A stretch of 55,169 nt of DNA from Geodermatophilus chilensis (GCF_002802985.1 NZ_NVPT01000012.1:1-55169); one strand, 5' to 3'. Shown: positions 17,293-25,709, counted from the stretch's first letter. A program made the numbers and translations. Notes: generated from the sequence alone by a model not told the origin.

Positions 17293-18228
17293 TCACACGC
17301 GGCCGGCGCGCACCCGCTCGAGCCAGCCGGCGGCCTCGCGGAACGCCGCGTCGGTCGACACCGGGGTCACCGGCTTGTTCTCCCGGCCGTCGGCGCGCGG
17401 GTAGGAGCCCAGGAAGCGCAGGTCGTCGCAGACCCGGTGCAGGCCGGAGAGCGCCTCCCCCACCCGGGCGTCGGCGACGTGCCCCTCGCAGTCGAGGGAG
17501 AACGAGTAGACGCCCAGCCGCTCGCGGGTCGGCCGCGACTCGATGCGGGTCAGGCTGATGCCGCGGACGGCGAACTCGCCGAGCAGGTCCAGCAGCGCCC
17601 CGGTGCGGTCGCCGACGACGGCGACCAGCGAGGTCTTGTCGTTGCCGGTGGGTTCGGGAAGCGGCCCCGGTGGCGCGACCAGCACGAACCGGGTGACGGC
17701 GCCGGGGCGGTCGGCGATGTCCTCGGCCAGCGCGGTGAGCCCGTACCGCTCGGCGGCGATCGGCGGGCAGACCGCGGCGTCGTACTGGCCGGCCGCGACC
17801 TGCCGGGCGGCCTCGGCGGTCGAGGTGGCCGGCAGCGGGACGACGCCGGGCAGCAGCCGGGCCAGCGAGCCGGCGGTCTGCGCCAGCGCATGCGGGTGGC
17901 TGGCCACCGAGCGGACGTCGGCCGGCGTCGTCCCCGGGCGGGCGGCGAGGACGAAGGAGACCGTCAGGAAGACCTCGCGGGTGATCAGCAGCGGGTCGCC
18001 GTCGGCCAGGCCGTCCATGGTGGCCGGCACCGAGCCCTCGACCGAGTTCTCCAGGGGCACGAGCGCGGCGTCGGCGTCCCCCGAGCGGACGGCGGCCAGC
18101 GCGGCCGGCACCCCGGCGGCGGGCGTCCGCACACCGCCGTCGGCGCCGACGGCGCTGATCAGGGCCGATTCGGTGAAGGTACCCTCGGGGCCGAGATAGG
18201 CGTACCGCGTCGGAGGCGTCCCAGGCAC
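17293..18228 (-). CDS. pheA: Prephenate dehydratase
   Basis: A 311-residue monofunctional prephenate dehydratase. The N-terminal catalytic domain starts RYAYLGPEGTFTESAL and includes the V-LENSVEGSVPATMDGL segment and SHPHALAQ. The C-terminal ACT domain begins GNDKTSLVAVVGDRTGALLDLLGEFAVRGISLTRIESRPTRERLG (the ESRP phenylalanine-binding motif) and YSFSLDCEGH. It converts prephenate to phenylpyruvate and is inhibited by phenylalanine. GTG at 18228 is the start, with TACCCT 6 bases upstream as a leaderless -10 box. A classic location near serS, as in mycobacteria. Confidence 0.94.
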   Translation of the reverse strand: MPGTPPTRYAYLGPEGTFTESALISAVGADGGVRTPAAGVPAALAAVRSGDADAALVPLENSVEGSVPATMDGLADGDPLLITREVFLTVSFVLAARPGTTPADVRSVASHPHALAQTAGSLARLLPGVVPLPATSTAEAARQVAAGQYDAAVCPPIAAERYGLTALAEDIADRPGAVTRFVLVAPPGPLPEPTGNDKTSLVAVVGDRTGALLDLLGEFAVRGISLTRIESRPTRERLGVYSFSLDCEGHVADARVGEALSGLHRVCDDLRFLGSYPRADGRENKPVTPVSTDAAFREAAGWLERVRAGRV

Positions 18229-18234
18229 CCGACG

Positions 18235-18240
18235 AGGGTA
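18235..18240 (-). promoter_or_regulatory. Leaderless -10 element (TACCCT) of pheA
   Basis: Read on the minus strand, TACCCT lies 6 bases before the GTG start at 18228, a TANNNT-N6-start arrangement. Confidence 0.5.
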
Positions 18241-18342
18241 GTGCGGCCGGGGACGGGCAGATGCCCCGCCCGGGGGGAACCGCCACGCTGGTCACCGACT
18301 CGTGGCCGCACAGCGGCCGGACACCGTCGTGGGAGGACATGC

Positions 18343-19998
18343 GTGACCCCCGGCCCGGAGCGCCTCATCGAGGGTGACCTCGACGATGCGCTCTGGCGTC
18401 TGCTGGCCGCGAGCGACCGCGACGACCCCGCCGCCTTCACCGCCGAGCACGACCGCGCCGCCGCGGCGCTGGACGCCGCGACCGACCCGCGCTGGACCGC
18501 CTGGCGGCACGCGCTGGCCGCCCGCCGCGGCCTGGTCGACGGCGACCCCGAGGCCGTCGCGGCCGAGGTGTCGGCCGCCCGCGACGCCCTGGGCAGGTGC
18601 CTCCCGTGCGCGCACACCGCGCTGACCCTGGCCCACCTGGCCCACGTGGAGGTGGCCGCCGACCACGCCGACACGGGGATGGTGCTGGCCATCGACGCGA
18701 GCCTGCTGGCCGAGGCCGCGGCGACCGACGGCCCCTCCCGCGCCCTGCACCAGGCCCACCTGTGGCTCTCGCTGACCCTGGCCGCCCTCGACCTGGAGGA
18801 GCTCGCCGTCGCGCACGCGCTGCAGGGCTCCCGGGTGGCGGACGAGCTGTCCGGGGTGCCCGACCGCTGGCGGCTGCTGCAACTGTGCGCCCAGCAGCAC
18901 GCCGAGCTGGCGCAGACGCTGCACCGCCGCGGGGAGGCCGAGCGCGCCCGCGAGCTGGCCGGGACGGCGATGGAGTGCGCCGAGGCCGCCCGCGCCCTGG
19001 ACTGGGAGCCCGAGCCCGACGAGCAGGACCTGCTCGACGTCGCCCAGGCGTGGGCCATGGCCGGTCACGGCGAGGCCGCGGACGCCCTCGGCCCGATGCG
19101 CCGGGCGCACAAGCGGGTGCACCGGGACGGCGGGACGTGGTTGCGCGGCTACGCCGACCTGGTGCTCGCCCGGCTGCTGGCCCGGCTGGCCCGCGACCGG
19201 TCCGGCGGCGGGCACGACGCCGAGGCGACCGACCTGCTCGTCGACGCCGCCGGGGCCTTCGCCGCCTCCGGCGACCGCCGGCGCTACCGGCAGTGCCTGC
19301 TGGAGCTGGGCCAGAACACCGCGGCGATGGGCCGCCCGGCCGAGGCGCTGCACTGGCTGGAGGCCTACCGCGCCGACAGCCGCCGGGCGCACGCCCGCAG
19401 CCGGGAGCTGTGGGCGGAGATGTTCGTCCGGCGCAGCCGGCTGCGCGAGGCCGAGCGGCAGACCGCGCACCTGCGCCGGGTCGCGCTGGAGGACCCGCTC
19501 ACCGGCCTGGGCAACCGGCGCAGCGCCGAGCGCCGGCTGGCCGGCATGCGCGTGGGCGCCGAACCGGTGTCGCTGGCCGTGGTCGACATCGACCGGTTCA
19601 AGGCGGTCAACGACGACGCGTCCCACTCGCACGGCGACCAGGTGCTGCGCCGGGTCGCCGACCTGCTGCGCGAGCACTGCCGCACCGGCGACGAGGTGTA
19701 CCGCTGGGCCGGCGACGAGTTCCTCGTCGTCCTGCCGACGGCGACCGAGCCCCAGGCACTGACCGCCGTCGACCGGCTGCGCGCCGCGGTGGCCGACGCC
19801 GACTGGGGCGGCCTGCAGCTGTCCGAGCCGGTGACGGTGAGCATCGGCGTGGCCACCGCCCCGGCAGCCGCGGACGAGCCGCTGGGCTGGCGCTCGCTGT
19901 TCGACACCGCCGACCTGCACCTGTTCACCGCCAAGCGCGGCGGGCGCAACCGGGTGCGCGCCCACGGCGGCCGGGGCGTCGGCGAGGGCACCCCGTGA
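18343..19998 (+). CDS. Diguanylate cyclase with helical (TPR-like) N-terminus
   Basis: A 551-residue protein. Residues 1-370 are Ala/Leu/Arg-rich helices resembling TPR repeats (ALDWEPEPDEQDLLDVAQAWAM, RRYRQCLLELGQNTAAMGRPAEALHWLEAYRA). The GGDEF domain starts at EDPLTGLGNRR and has FKAVNDDASHSHGDQVLRRVA and the active-site signature RWAGDEF; AGDEF is a tolerated variant of GGDEF. RTGD five residues before it is the c-di-GMP inhibitory I-site. It should make cyclic di-GMP in the cytosol under control of a protein-binding sensor region. The GTG at 18343 has GGGAGGA at 18331-18337. The next gene is a paralogue with the same architecture. Confidence 0.88.
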   Translation: MTPGPERLIEGDLDDALWRLLAASDRDDPAAFTAEHDRAAAALDAATDPRWTAWRHALAARRGLVDGDPEAVAAEVSAARDALGRCLPCAHTALTLAHLAHVEVAADHADTGMVLAIDASLLAEAAATDGPSRALHQAHLWLSLTLAALDLEELAVAHALQGSRVADELSGVPDRWRLLQLCAQQHAELAQTLHRRGEAERARELAGTAMECAEAARALDWEPEPDEQDLLDVAQAWAMAGHGEAADALGPMRRAHKRVHRDGGTWLRGYADLVLARLLARLARDRSGGGHDAEATDLLVDAAGAFAASGDRRRYRQCLLELGQNTAAMGRPAEALHWLEAYRADSRRAHARSRELWAEMFVRRSRLREAERQTAHLRRVALEDPLTGLGNRRSAERRLAGMRVGAEPVSLAVVDIDRFKAVNDDASHSHGDQVLRRVADLLREHCRTGDEVYRWAGDEFLVVLPTATEPQALTAVDRLRAAVADADWGGLQLSEPVTVSIGVATAPAAADEPLGWRSLFDTADLHLFTAKRGGRNRVRAHGGRGVGEGTP

Positions 19999-20102
19999 CG
20001 GCGCGGGCCGGGAGGGACGGCTGTGACGGGAGTGTCTCCGACTCCCGGCGTGCCCCCCGTCCGGTGCTCGACTCCATTGACAGCGACAGGCACAGTGCGC
20101 TC

Positions 20103-22826
20103 GTGCCTCCCGGAGCCCTGCACCACCGGGTGACCGCCGCGCTGTCGAACTGGCAGCTCGACGACGCCGAGGAACTGCTGGCCGACGTCGGCACCGACTC
20201 CTCCCCCTACGCGGCGCCCACGCCGCGGGACGGCGGCCTCGCCCGCCCGGCCGACCTGGGCCGGGCCTGGGCCGACACGCTGCGCGCCGAGCTGCTCGTG
20301 CGTCGACTGCGGAAGGCCGGCTTCACCCTCGTCGGCGACCCCGTCGAGCCCTCGTCCGGACCGGGCGTGGCGGCCCGGCTGGACCTGCACGCCGGCGTGG
20401 CCGAGCTGATCGACGGGCCCCCCGCCTCTGAGGACGGCGACCCGCGCGCCTCGCACGCGGCGCTGGCCATCGCGCTGGTGCGCTCGGCCAAGGCGGCCTT
20501 CGACGCCACCGAGGACGAGCTGCAGCGCGCCGCCGGCCTGGCCCGGCACGCCCGCATCGAGCTGCTGTCGCGCCGCATCGACGCGGCCATGGACGAGGCG
20601 GTGGAGGCGGCCAGCCTGCTCGGCCCCGCGCTGCCGCCGTCCGCCCTGCTGGTGGAGACGCTGACCACCCTCGCCGGCGTGCTCGCCGACCTGGAGCTGA
20701 TGCCGCTGGCGCTGGACTACCAGCGGCGGGCGCACCAGACCGCGGTAGCCGCGGCCGCCGTCCCCGGCGCGCTGGGGTGGGTGGGGGACGGCGACCCGGT
20801 CGGCGACCCCGACGTCCTCGTCGCCCGCGCGGCCAGCGCCCTGGGCGAGCTGTGCGCCGAGCTCGGCGAGGCGCTGCTCGACGACGGCGACCCCGACGCG
20901 GCCGCCCCGCACTTCGCCGATGCCCGCGCGCTGGCCGAGGAGGCGCTGGCGCTGCTGCCGCCGGACTCCGCCGAGGCGGTCGTGGCCGCACAGGTGGTGC
21001 ACGGCTGGGCGCTGGTCGGCCTGGGCGAGCACGCCGCCGCCGTGGGGCCGCTGCGGGCCGCCGTCCGGACCACCGCCACGGGCGACCGCGCGCTGCACGC
21101 GACGGCGCTGCTCGCGCTCGGCCGCGCGCTGCGCCGGCAGGGCGACGGCCGCGGCGCCGACGAGCAGCTGGCCCAGGCCCTCGCCACGGCGACCGAGCAC
21201 GGCCTGCCGCGGCCGCGCCGGGCCGCGCTGCGCGAGCTGTGCACGCTGCACGCCGAGCTGGACGACGCCGGGCGGGCGCTGCCCTACCTGCAGGCCTACC
21301 TGGCCGACGAGCTGGACCGGGTCGACGAGCGGCGCACCCGCTGGGTGGAGCTGTTCGGCCGGCGCAAGAGCCTGCTGGAGACCGAGCGGGCGGCCGGGCA
21401 GCTGCGCCGGCAGGCCTACGAGGACCCGCTCACCCACCTGCCCAACCGCCGCTACGCCGAGGCCACCCTCGACGGGCTGCTCGGCAGCGGGGCGGCGCCG
21501 GCGCTGGCCGTGGTGGACGTCGACCGGTTCAAGGAGGTCAACGACGCCGTCGGTCACGCCGGCGGGGACGACGTCCTGCGCCGGGTGGCCGAGATCCTCG
21601 TGGCCGGGTGCCGCGACACCGACGACGTGTGCCGGTGGGCCGGCGACGAGTTCGTCGTCCTGCTCCCCGAGACCACCGCCGAGCAGGCCGAGTTCGCGCT
21701 CGAACGCTGCCGCCGCGCGGTCGCCGAGACCGACTGGGCCGCGCTCGGGATGCCGGTGCCGGTGACCATCAGCGTCGGCATCGCCTCGGCCACCCGCGGC
21801 GACGACCGGCGCACCCTGTTCGCCGCTGCCGACGGCGTCCTCTACGACGCCAAGCGCAGCGGCCGCGACCGCGTCGTCCGGCTGTCGGCGGTGACCCAGA
21901 CCCGGGCCGCGGAGAGCCCCCTGGACGCCTTCTCCGGTCCGGCTGGGACTGCTGTGACGGACGGGTCATCCCGGGACGACACGACCCTCGCCGGCTCCCC
22001 GGAGCAGGTCCCGCCGGCCCCTAGGGTCCCTGCCGTGCAGCCTTCCCCGCTGACCGAGCCCACCACCGTGACCAGCGGGTTCGCGCCGTTGCTCGTCGAG
22101 CCCGCCGATCCGCCGCTGGGCCTGGGCAGCCCCGCCGAGCCGGCCCTGGCCCCCGCACCGCCCCTCGAGCCGCCCGTCCCGCCGGTCGCGCCGACCCGTG
22201 GGGCGCCCGCCGAGCCCGACGTCATCTGGGCGCCCGGCCGCAGCACCGAGCAGGTGCTCGCGCTGGTCCGCGAGGCGCGCCGGCAGTTCCCGGACCGGCC
22301 TGCGGTCGTCGTCCGGGCGCCCGCCGAGACGCTCGTCGCCCTGGCCAGCGAGCACGACGCCTACACGACGGTCGACGCCGCCTCGATGTCCGCGGCGGTC
22401 GGCCCGCTGCCCGAGCCCGTCGGCAGCATCGGCGTGCTGTGCGGGGTCGGCGGTGACCTCGCGGTGGCCGCGGAGGCCGCCTTCGCCGCGCGCGTCACCG
22501 GCACTGCTGTGCTGCGGGTGGACGACGTCGGCGGCAGCCGGTTCCGCGCCGGGCTGCCGGGGAACGCGCTGCCCGAGGACGTCGACTGCCTGGTCGTCGT
22601 CGCCGGCCTCGACGCCTCGCTGGCCGGGCTGCTCGGCGTGCTCACCGACGTGCCGATCGTCGCCGTCCCGACGTCGACCGGGCAGCCGGGCTCGTTCGGC
22701 GGGTTCAGCGCGCTGCTGACGATGCTGAACTCGGCCGCGCCCGGCGTCGTGGTGAGCAACATCGACAACGGCCACGCCGCCGGCGTCTTCGCCGCCCGCA
22801 TCGCCCGCAGAGCCCACCGCGGCTGA
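20103..22826 (+). CDS. Diguanylate cyclase with TPR-like N-terminus, running in frame into a LarB-like domain
   Basis: The frame is open from the N-terminal helices through a GGDEF domain to the LarB-like end, 907 residues if read whole. Helical TPR-like repeats cover about 1-430. The GGDEF domain (about 438-600) has YEDPLTHLPNRR, FKEVNDAVGHAGGDDVLRRVA, the I-site RDTD and RWAGDEF. A Pro/Ala-rich linker (about 610-700) joins it to the LarB-like part. GTG 20103 or GTG 20064 may be the start. It is a tandem paralogue of the gene before it. Either this is a real fusion, or the cyclase stop codon was lost by an indel, or the LarB-like protein is made separately from an internal start (22035). I favour separate translation of the end, but the sequence as given has no stop. 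Confidence 0.7.
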   Translation: MPPGALHHRVTAALSNWQLDDAEELLADVGTDSSPYAAPTPRDGGLARPADLGRAWADTLRAELLVRRLRKAGFTLVGDPVEPSSGPGVAARLDLHAGVAELIDGPPASEDGDPRASHAALAIALVRSAKAAFDATEDELQRAAGLARHARIELLSRRIDAAMDEAVEAASLLGPALPPSALLVETLTTLAGVLADLELMPLALDYQRRAHQTAVAAAAVPGALGWVGDGDPVGDPDVLVARAASALGELCAELGEALLDDGDPDAAAPHFADARALAEEALALLPPDSAEAVVAAQVVHGWALVGLGEHAAAVGPLRAAVRTTATGDRALHATALLALGRALRRQGDGRGADEQLAQALATATEHGLPRPRRAALRELCTLHAELDDAGRALPYLQAYLADELDRVDERRTRWVELFGRRKSLLETERAAGQLRRQAYEDPLTHLPNRRYAEATLDGLLGSGAAPALAVVDVDRFKEVNDAVGHAGGDDVLRRVAEILVAGCRDTDDVCRWAGDEFVVLLPETTAEQAEFALERCRRAVAETDWAALGMPVPVTISVGIASATRGDDRRTLFAAADGVLYDAKRSGRDRVVRLSAVTQTRAAESPLDAFSGPAGTAVTDGSSRDDTTLAGSPEQVPPAPRVPAVQPSPLTEPTTVTSGFAPLLVEPADPPLGLGSPAEPALAPAPPLEPPVPPVAPTRGAPAEPDVIWAPGRSTEQVLALVREARRQFPDRPAVVVRAPAETLVALASEHDAYTTVDAASMSAAVGPLPEPVGSIGVLCGVGGDLAVAAEAAFAARVTGTAVLRVDDVGGSRFRAGLPGNALPEDVDCLVVVAGLDASLAGLLGVLTDVPIVAVPTSTGQPGSFGGFSALLTMLNSAAPGVVVSNIDNGHAAGVFAARIARRAHRG
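22022..22027 (+). promoter_or_regulatory. Internal leaderless -10 element (TAGGGT) before the LarB-like gene
   Basis: TAGGGT, 7 bases, then GTG at 22035. The spacing is identical to that of the first gene in the window, suggesting that the LarB-like region has its own promoter and start inside the long frame. Confidence 0.5.
22035..22826 (+). CDS. LarB-like (AIR-carboxylase fold) protein lacking the catalytic cysteine
   Basis: Read from GTG 22035, 263 residues: a Pro-rich N-terminus (1-58), then EPDVIWAPGRSTEQVLALV (the LarB PEV-GKTPEQ region), and a PurE-like core with GSIGVLCGVGGDLAVAAEA, GLDASLAGLLG, PIVAVPTSTGQPGSFGGFSALLTMLNSAAPG and NIDNGHAAG. LarB carboxylates and hydrolyses nicotinic acid adenine dinucleotide for the nickel-pincer cofactor, using a Cys in the LNSCA motif (Cys221 in L. 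plantarum LarB). Here that position is Ala234, and the TSD-PVAEEA and GMEGAL motifs are altered. No larA, larC or larE is nearby. It is probably a divergent homologue with another or no catalytic role. Confidence 0.75.
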   Translation: MQPSPLTEPTTVTSGFAPLLVEPADPPLGLGSPAEPALAPAPPLEPPVPPVAPTRGAPAEPDVIWAPGRSTEQVLALVREARRQFPDRPAVVVRAPAETLVALASEHDAYTTVDAASMSAAVGPLPEPVGSIGVLCGVGGDLAVAAEAAFAARVTGTAVLRVDDVGGSRFRAGLPGNALPEDVDCLVVVAGLDASLAGLLGVLTDVPIVAVPTSTGQPGSFGGFSALLTMLNSAAPGVVVSNIDNGHAAGVFAARIARRAHRG

Positions 22827-22872
22827 CCCCTCCGCGCCTACGCCCGTCTCGACCGCATGGCCCGGAGTTGCG

Positions 22873-23247
22873 TCAGGCGGGGTCCGCGGAGAGCCTCGCG
22901 TACGAGTCCGAGTCGACGGCGTGCAGGGTGATCCGCCCCGCCTCGTCGTAGTGCAGTCCCCAGCCGTGGGTCTTCGGCAGCGGAGAGGCCCGCAGGCACG
23001 CCCGGGGCTGGGCGAAGTACTCCGCCCGCAGCCGCTCGAGCTCCTCCCCGTCGACGTCCGTCCGCCCGCGGACGCCCGGGGACGACGCCAGGAGCACGTC
23101 CTCCTGCGTCCACCGCCCGGGCTCCGCGACGAGCATGGCGTACTGGACGCCGGCGACCGTCGGGGTGGCGCCGCGCCCGGGCGGGACCACCCCCGTCCGC
23201 GCTCGGCAGTCCTCGGCCACGGAGATGAAGGTGTTCGTGTACCCCAC
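22873..23247 (-). CDS. DUF6157 family protein
   Basis: A 124-residue protein of unknown function. It follows the DUF6157 pattern: YTNTFISVAEDCRARTGVVPP, TPTVAGVQYAMLVAEPGRWTQEDVLL, FAQPRACLRASPLPKTHGWGLHYDEAGRITLHAVDSDSYARL. No signal peptide or membrane segment is seen. It is 16 bases from the stop of a VOC-family gene on the same strand, so the two are probably co-transcribed. Role unknown. Confidence 0.78.
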   Translation of the reverse strand: MGYTNTFISVAEDCRARTGVVPPGRGATPTVAGVQYAMLVAEPGRWTQEDVLLASSPGVRGRTDVDGEELERLRAEYFAQPRACLRASPLPKTHGWGLHYDEAGRITLHAVDSDSYARLSADPA

Positions 23248-23263
23248 GGACGACTCCCTCCTG

Positions 23264-23743
23264 TCACTGCGCTCCGGACGCCGCCCACTCGGCCAGGCGC
23301 CGCTCCTGCTCCTCGGGGCTGACGTCCTCGACCCTCGTCATGATCGCCCAGCGGTGGCCGAACGGGTCATGGATGGAGGCGAACCGGTCGCCGGTGACGA
23401 ACGTGGCCGGCTCCTCCCGCACCGTGGCGCCCCGCTCGACGGCGCGGGCGAACACCGCGTCGACGTCGGCGACGTAGACGCAGGTGGAGCTGCTCGCCCG
23501 ATCCGCCTCCTGCCCGGTCGGGGTGGCCAGACCGTAGGCGTCGTTCGGGTCGCCCAGCTGCAGCCGGCCGAGGCCGAGGTCGAGCTCCGCGTGCACGACC
23601 GTGCCGTCGGGGCCGTCCATCCGCTGGACGACGGTGGCGCCGAGGACGGCGGCGTAGAAGCGGATCGCCTCGGCCGCGGGAGAGCAGACCAGGAACGGGG
23701 TCAGCGTGGTGTAGCCGTCGGGACGGCCGTTCGTGATCGCCAT
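23264..23743 (-). CDS. VOC (glyoxalase/bleomycin-resistance) superfamily protein
   Basis: A 159-residue PhnB-like VOC protein: YTTLTPFLVCSPAAEAIRFYAAVLGATVVQRMDGPDG, VVHAELDLGLGRLQLGD, STCVYVADVDAVFARAVERGATVREEPATFVTGDRFASIHDPFGHRWAIMTRVED. Two beta-alpha-beta-beta-beta units form a metal or small-molecule binding cleft; HAELDLG and the DPFGHRW segment are typical. The biological ligand is unknown. Divergent from an AraC-type regulator with only 27 bases between the start codons; a CAGGCT -10 box lies 7 bases upstream on the minus strand. Confidence 0.85.
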   Translation of the reverse strand: MAITNGRPDGYTTLTPFLVCSPAAEAIRFYAAVLGATVVQRMDGPDGTVVHAELDLGLGRLQLGDPNDAYGLATPTGQEADRASSSTCVYVADVDAVFARAVERGATVREEPATFVTGDRFASIHDPFGHRWAIMTRVEDVSPEEQERRLAEWAASGAQ

Positions 23744-23750
23744 GTCCCCG

Positions 23751-23764
23751 AGCCTGCCTAGGCT
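23751..23764. promoter_or_regulatory. Back-to-back leaderless -10 elements of the VOC and AraC genes
   Basis: On the minus strand CAGGCT (23756-23751) is 7 bases from the VOC ATG (23743). On the plus strand TAGGCT (23759-23764) is 6 bases from the AraC-type GTG (23771). The pair forms a near palindrome, so the two promoters share one short site and each -35 region lies within the other gene. Confidence 0.5.
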
Positions 23765-23770
23765 CCGGCC

Positions 23771-24613
23771 GTGCCGTCTTGGACGAACGCGACAGGTCCG
23801 GCGAGCGGCCTCCTGCGGCCGGCCGAGACCGCCCGGGAGACGGGCCTGCGCCGCGACGCCCCGGTGTCCCCCGCGCTGGCCCCGTTCGTGGAGTGGTACT
23901 GGTCGGTGCGGTGGGACCGGACCGGCCGACCGCCGCACCGCTCCGAGGTGCTCAGCCACCCGAGCGTGAACCTGTCGGTGGAGTCCGGCTCCGAGCCGCG
24001 CTTCGGGCACGCGCTGCCCGCCGTCCTGGTGCACGGCGTCAGCCCGCGTCGCTTCACCATCGACCTCGTCGGGACCGGCCGGGTGACCGCGGCCAAGTTC
24101 CGCCCGGGCGGCTGGGTCGCCTTCGGCGGCCGGCTGCCCGGCCGGGCCACGGCGACGCCGCTGGGCTCCGCGCTCGGCCTCGACGCCGCCCGGCTGCTCG
24201 ACGCGGTGCTCGCCGAGGAGGACGACGACGCCCGTGCGGGGGTGCTCGACGCGACCCTCGCCCCGCTGGCCCCGGACCCGCCCGCGGCGTACCGGGAGAT
24301 GCTCGCCCTGCTCGAGCGGATGGCCGCCGACCGGTCGCTGGTCCGCGTCGAGCAGGTGGCGGCGCTGGGTGCGATGAGCGTCCGGTCGCTGCAGCGGCTC
24401 TTCGCCGGCTACGTCGGGCTGAGCCCCAAGGCGGTGCTCGCCCGGTACCGCCTGCAGGACGCCGCCGCGACCATCGACGCCGGCGGGGTCGGCGACCTCG
24501 CGGGCCTGGCGGCGTCCCTGGGCTGGTTCGACCAGGCGCACTTCAGCCGCGACTTCCGGGCGGTGACGGGCACGACCCCCTCGGCCTACCTGCAACGGGC
24601 CCGCGTCAGCTGA
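23771..24613 (+). CDS. AraC-family transcriptional regulator
   Basis: A 280-residue regulator. The N-terminal part (APFVEWYWSVRWD, LSHPSVNLSVE, RFTIDLVGTGRVTAAKFRPGGWVAFGG) matches the DUF6597-type ligand-binding domain common in actinobacterial AraC proteins. The C-terminal AraC double helix-turn-helix shows VEQVAALGAMSVRSLQRLFAGYVGLSPKAVLARYRLQDAAATI and ASLGWFDQAHFSRDFRAVTGTTPSAYL. GTG at 23771 is the start. It is divergent from the VOC gene and likely regulates it and itself, given the shared promoter. Confidence 0.88.
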   Translation: MPSWTNATGPASGLLRPAETARETGLRRDAPVSPALAPFVEWYWSVRWDRTGRPPHRSEVLSHPSVNLSVESGSEPRFGHALPAVLVHGVSPRRFTIDLVGTGRVTAAKFRPGGWVAFGGRLPGRATATPLGSALGLDAARLLDAVLAEEDDDARAGVLDATLAPLAPDPPAAYREMLALLERMAADRSLVRVEQVAALGAMSVRSLQRLFAGYVGLSPKAVLARYRLQDAAATIDAGGVGDLAGLAASLGWFDQAHFSRDFRAVTGTTPSAYLQRARVS

Positions 24614-25709
24614 CCGCCGGCCGGCGCAGGCCCGCCGCCACCACGGGGACGACGGCCACGGCGAGCCCCGCCACCGCGACGACGCCGCCCAGCGCCCACG
24701 CCGCGAACACCAGCAACCCGGCCAGCTCGACGCCCAGGCCCGCGACCGAGGTGACCGTCGCCCGGCGAGCGCTGTCGATCCGCTCCTGCAGCCGCGCCTC
24801 GGCGACGACCAGCACCGCCAGGTACAGCGCGTAGGCGACGGCCACCAGCGCCAGCGCCGCCGGACCGGGGACGACGGCCACCGCCCCGAGCAGTCCGCCG
24901 GACAGGAGGAGCAGCACCGACAGCGCGCGGTCGGGCAGCCGGTCGGCCCGGCCGCCCAGCGCGGCGCCGAGCGCCCCGGCCAGCGTGATGCCCAGGACGG
25001 CGGCCGGGACGGCGACGGTCGGCACCCCGCGGTCGCCGGCGAGCACCGGGAAGTACTCCTCCACCGCGTCCAGTCCGCCGACCAGCGCGACCGCGAGCAC
25101 GGTGACCCGCAGCCCGGGGGCGCGGACCGCCTCGGTGACGCCGCCGCGCAGGGTGTCGAGCAGCGAGTCGCCGTCGGGCTCCCGCGGCGGTTCCGGGAAG
25201 CGCAGCGCCAGCGCCGCCCAGGTCAGGCACACGGCCGCGCTGGCCCAGCCCACCAGCGGGTAGCCGCCGAGGGCGTAGAGCACGCCGGCTGCGGCCGCCG
25301 TCGGCACCTGGACGAGCAGCTCGGCCGACGTCATCACGCCGTTGACCCGGGCGAAGGAGCCCTCGGCACCCACCTCGGCCAGGCCGTCGTGGACGAGGGC
25401 CTCCACGGTGCCGGAGACCAGCGCGCCGGCCACGCCCCAGACGACGAAGCCGGCCAGGAAGCCCCCGAACTGCGGTGCGACGGTCCACACGACGAAGGCG
25501 CCCGCCTCCAGGAGGCCGCCCGCGACGAGCGCGCCCCGGCGGGACCACCGGTCGGCCAGCGCCCCCGCCGGCACCTCGGTCAGCAGCGCGGTGACCGACC
25601 AGGCGGCGAACAGCAGCGAGACCTCGGCGGCCGAGAGCCCGATGTCGAGGAACAGCAACGCGTAGAGCGGGTAGAGCGGTACCAGCTCGGACAGCGCGGT
25701 CCAGCCCAC
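24606..25709 (-). CDS. Major facilitator superfamily transporter
   Basis: A protein of 367 residues from GTG 25709, with about 11-12 hydrophobic segments. The loop motif after the second helix, AGALADRWSRRGALVAGGLLEAG, is the MFS A-motif. Other segments include LLEAGAFVVWTVAPQFGGFLAGFVVWGVAGALVSGTVEALVHD and a second half starting around residue 190. Substrate is unknown; drug or metabolite efflux is likely. No ATG is available upstream before an in-frame stop at about 25763, so either GTG 25709 or a weak codon nearby is used. Its end overlaps the end of the AraC gene by 8 bases (convergent). Confidence 0.85.
   Translation of the reverse strand: MGWTALSELVPLYPLYALLFLDIGLSAAEVSLLFAAWSVTALLTEVPAGALADRWSRRGALVAGGLLEAGAFVVWTVAPQFGGFLAGFVVWGVAGALVSGTVEALVHDGLAEVGAEGSFARVNGVMTSAELLVQVPTAAAAGVLYALGGYPLVGWASAAVCLTWAALALRFPEPPREPDGDSLLDTLRGGVTEAVRAPGLRVTVLAVALVGGLDAVEEYFPVLAGDRGVPTVAVPAAVLGITLAGALGAALGGRADRLPDRALSVLLLLSGGLLGAVAVVPGPAALALVAVAYALYLAVLVVAEARLQERIDSARRATVTSVAGLGVELAGLLVFAAWALGGVVAVAGLAVAVVPVVAAGLRRPAVS

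Noticed and set aside
22035-22826. A complete lactate-racemase nickel-pincer (Lar) system
   Set aside because: No larA, larC, larE or nickel transporter is nearby, and the LarB-like protein lacks the essential cysteine.
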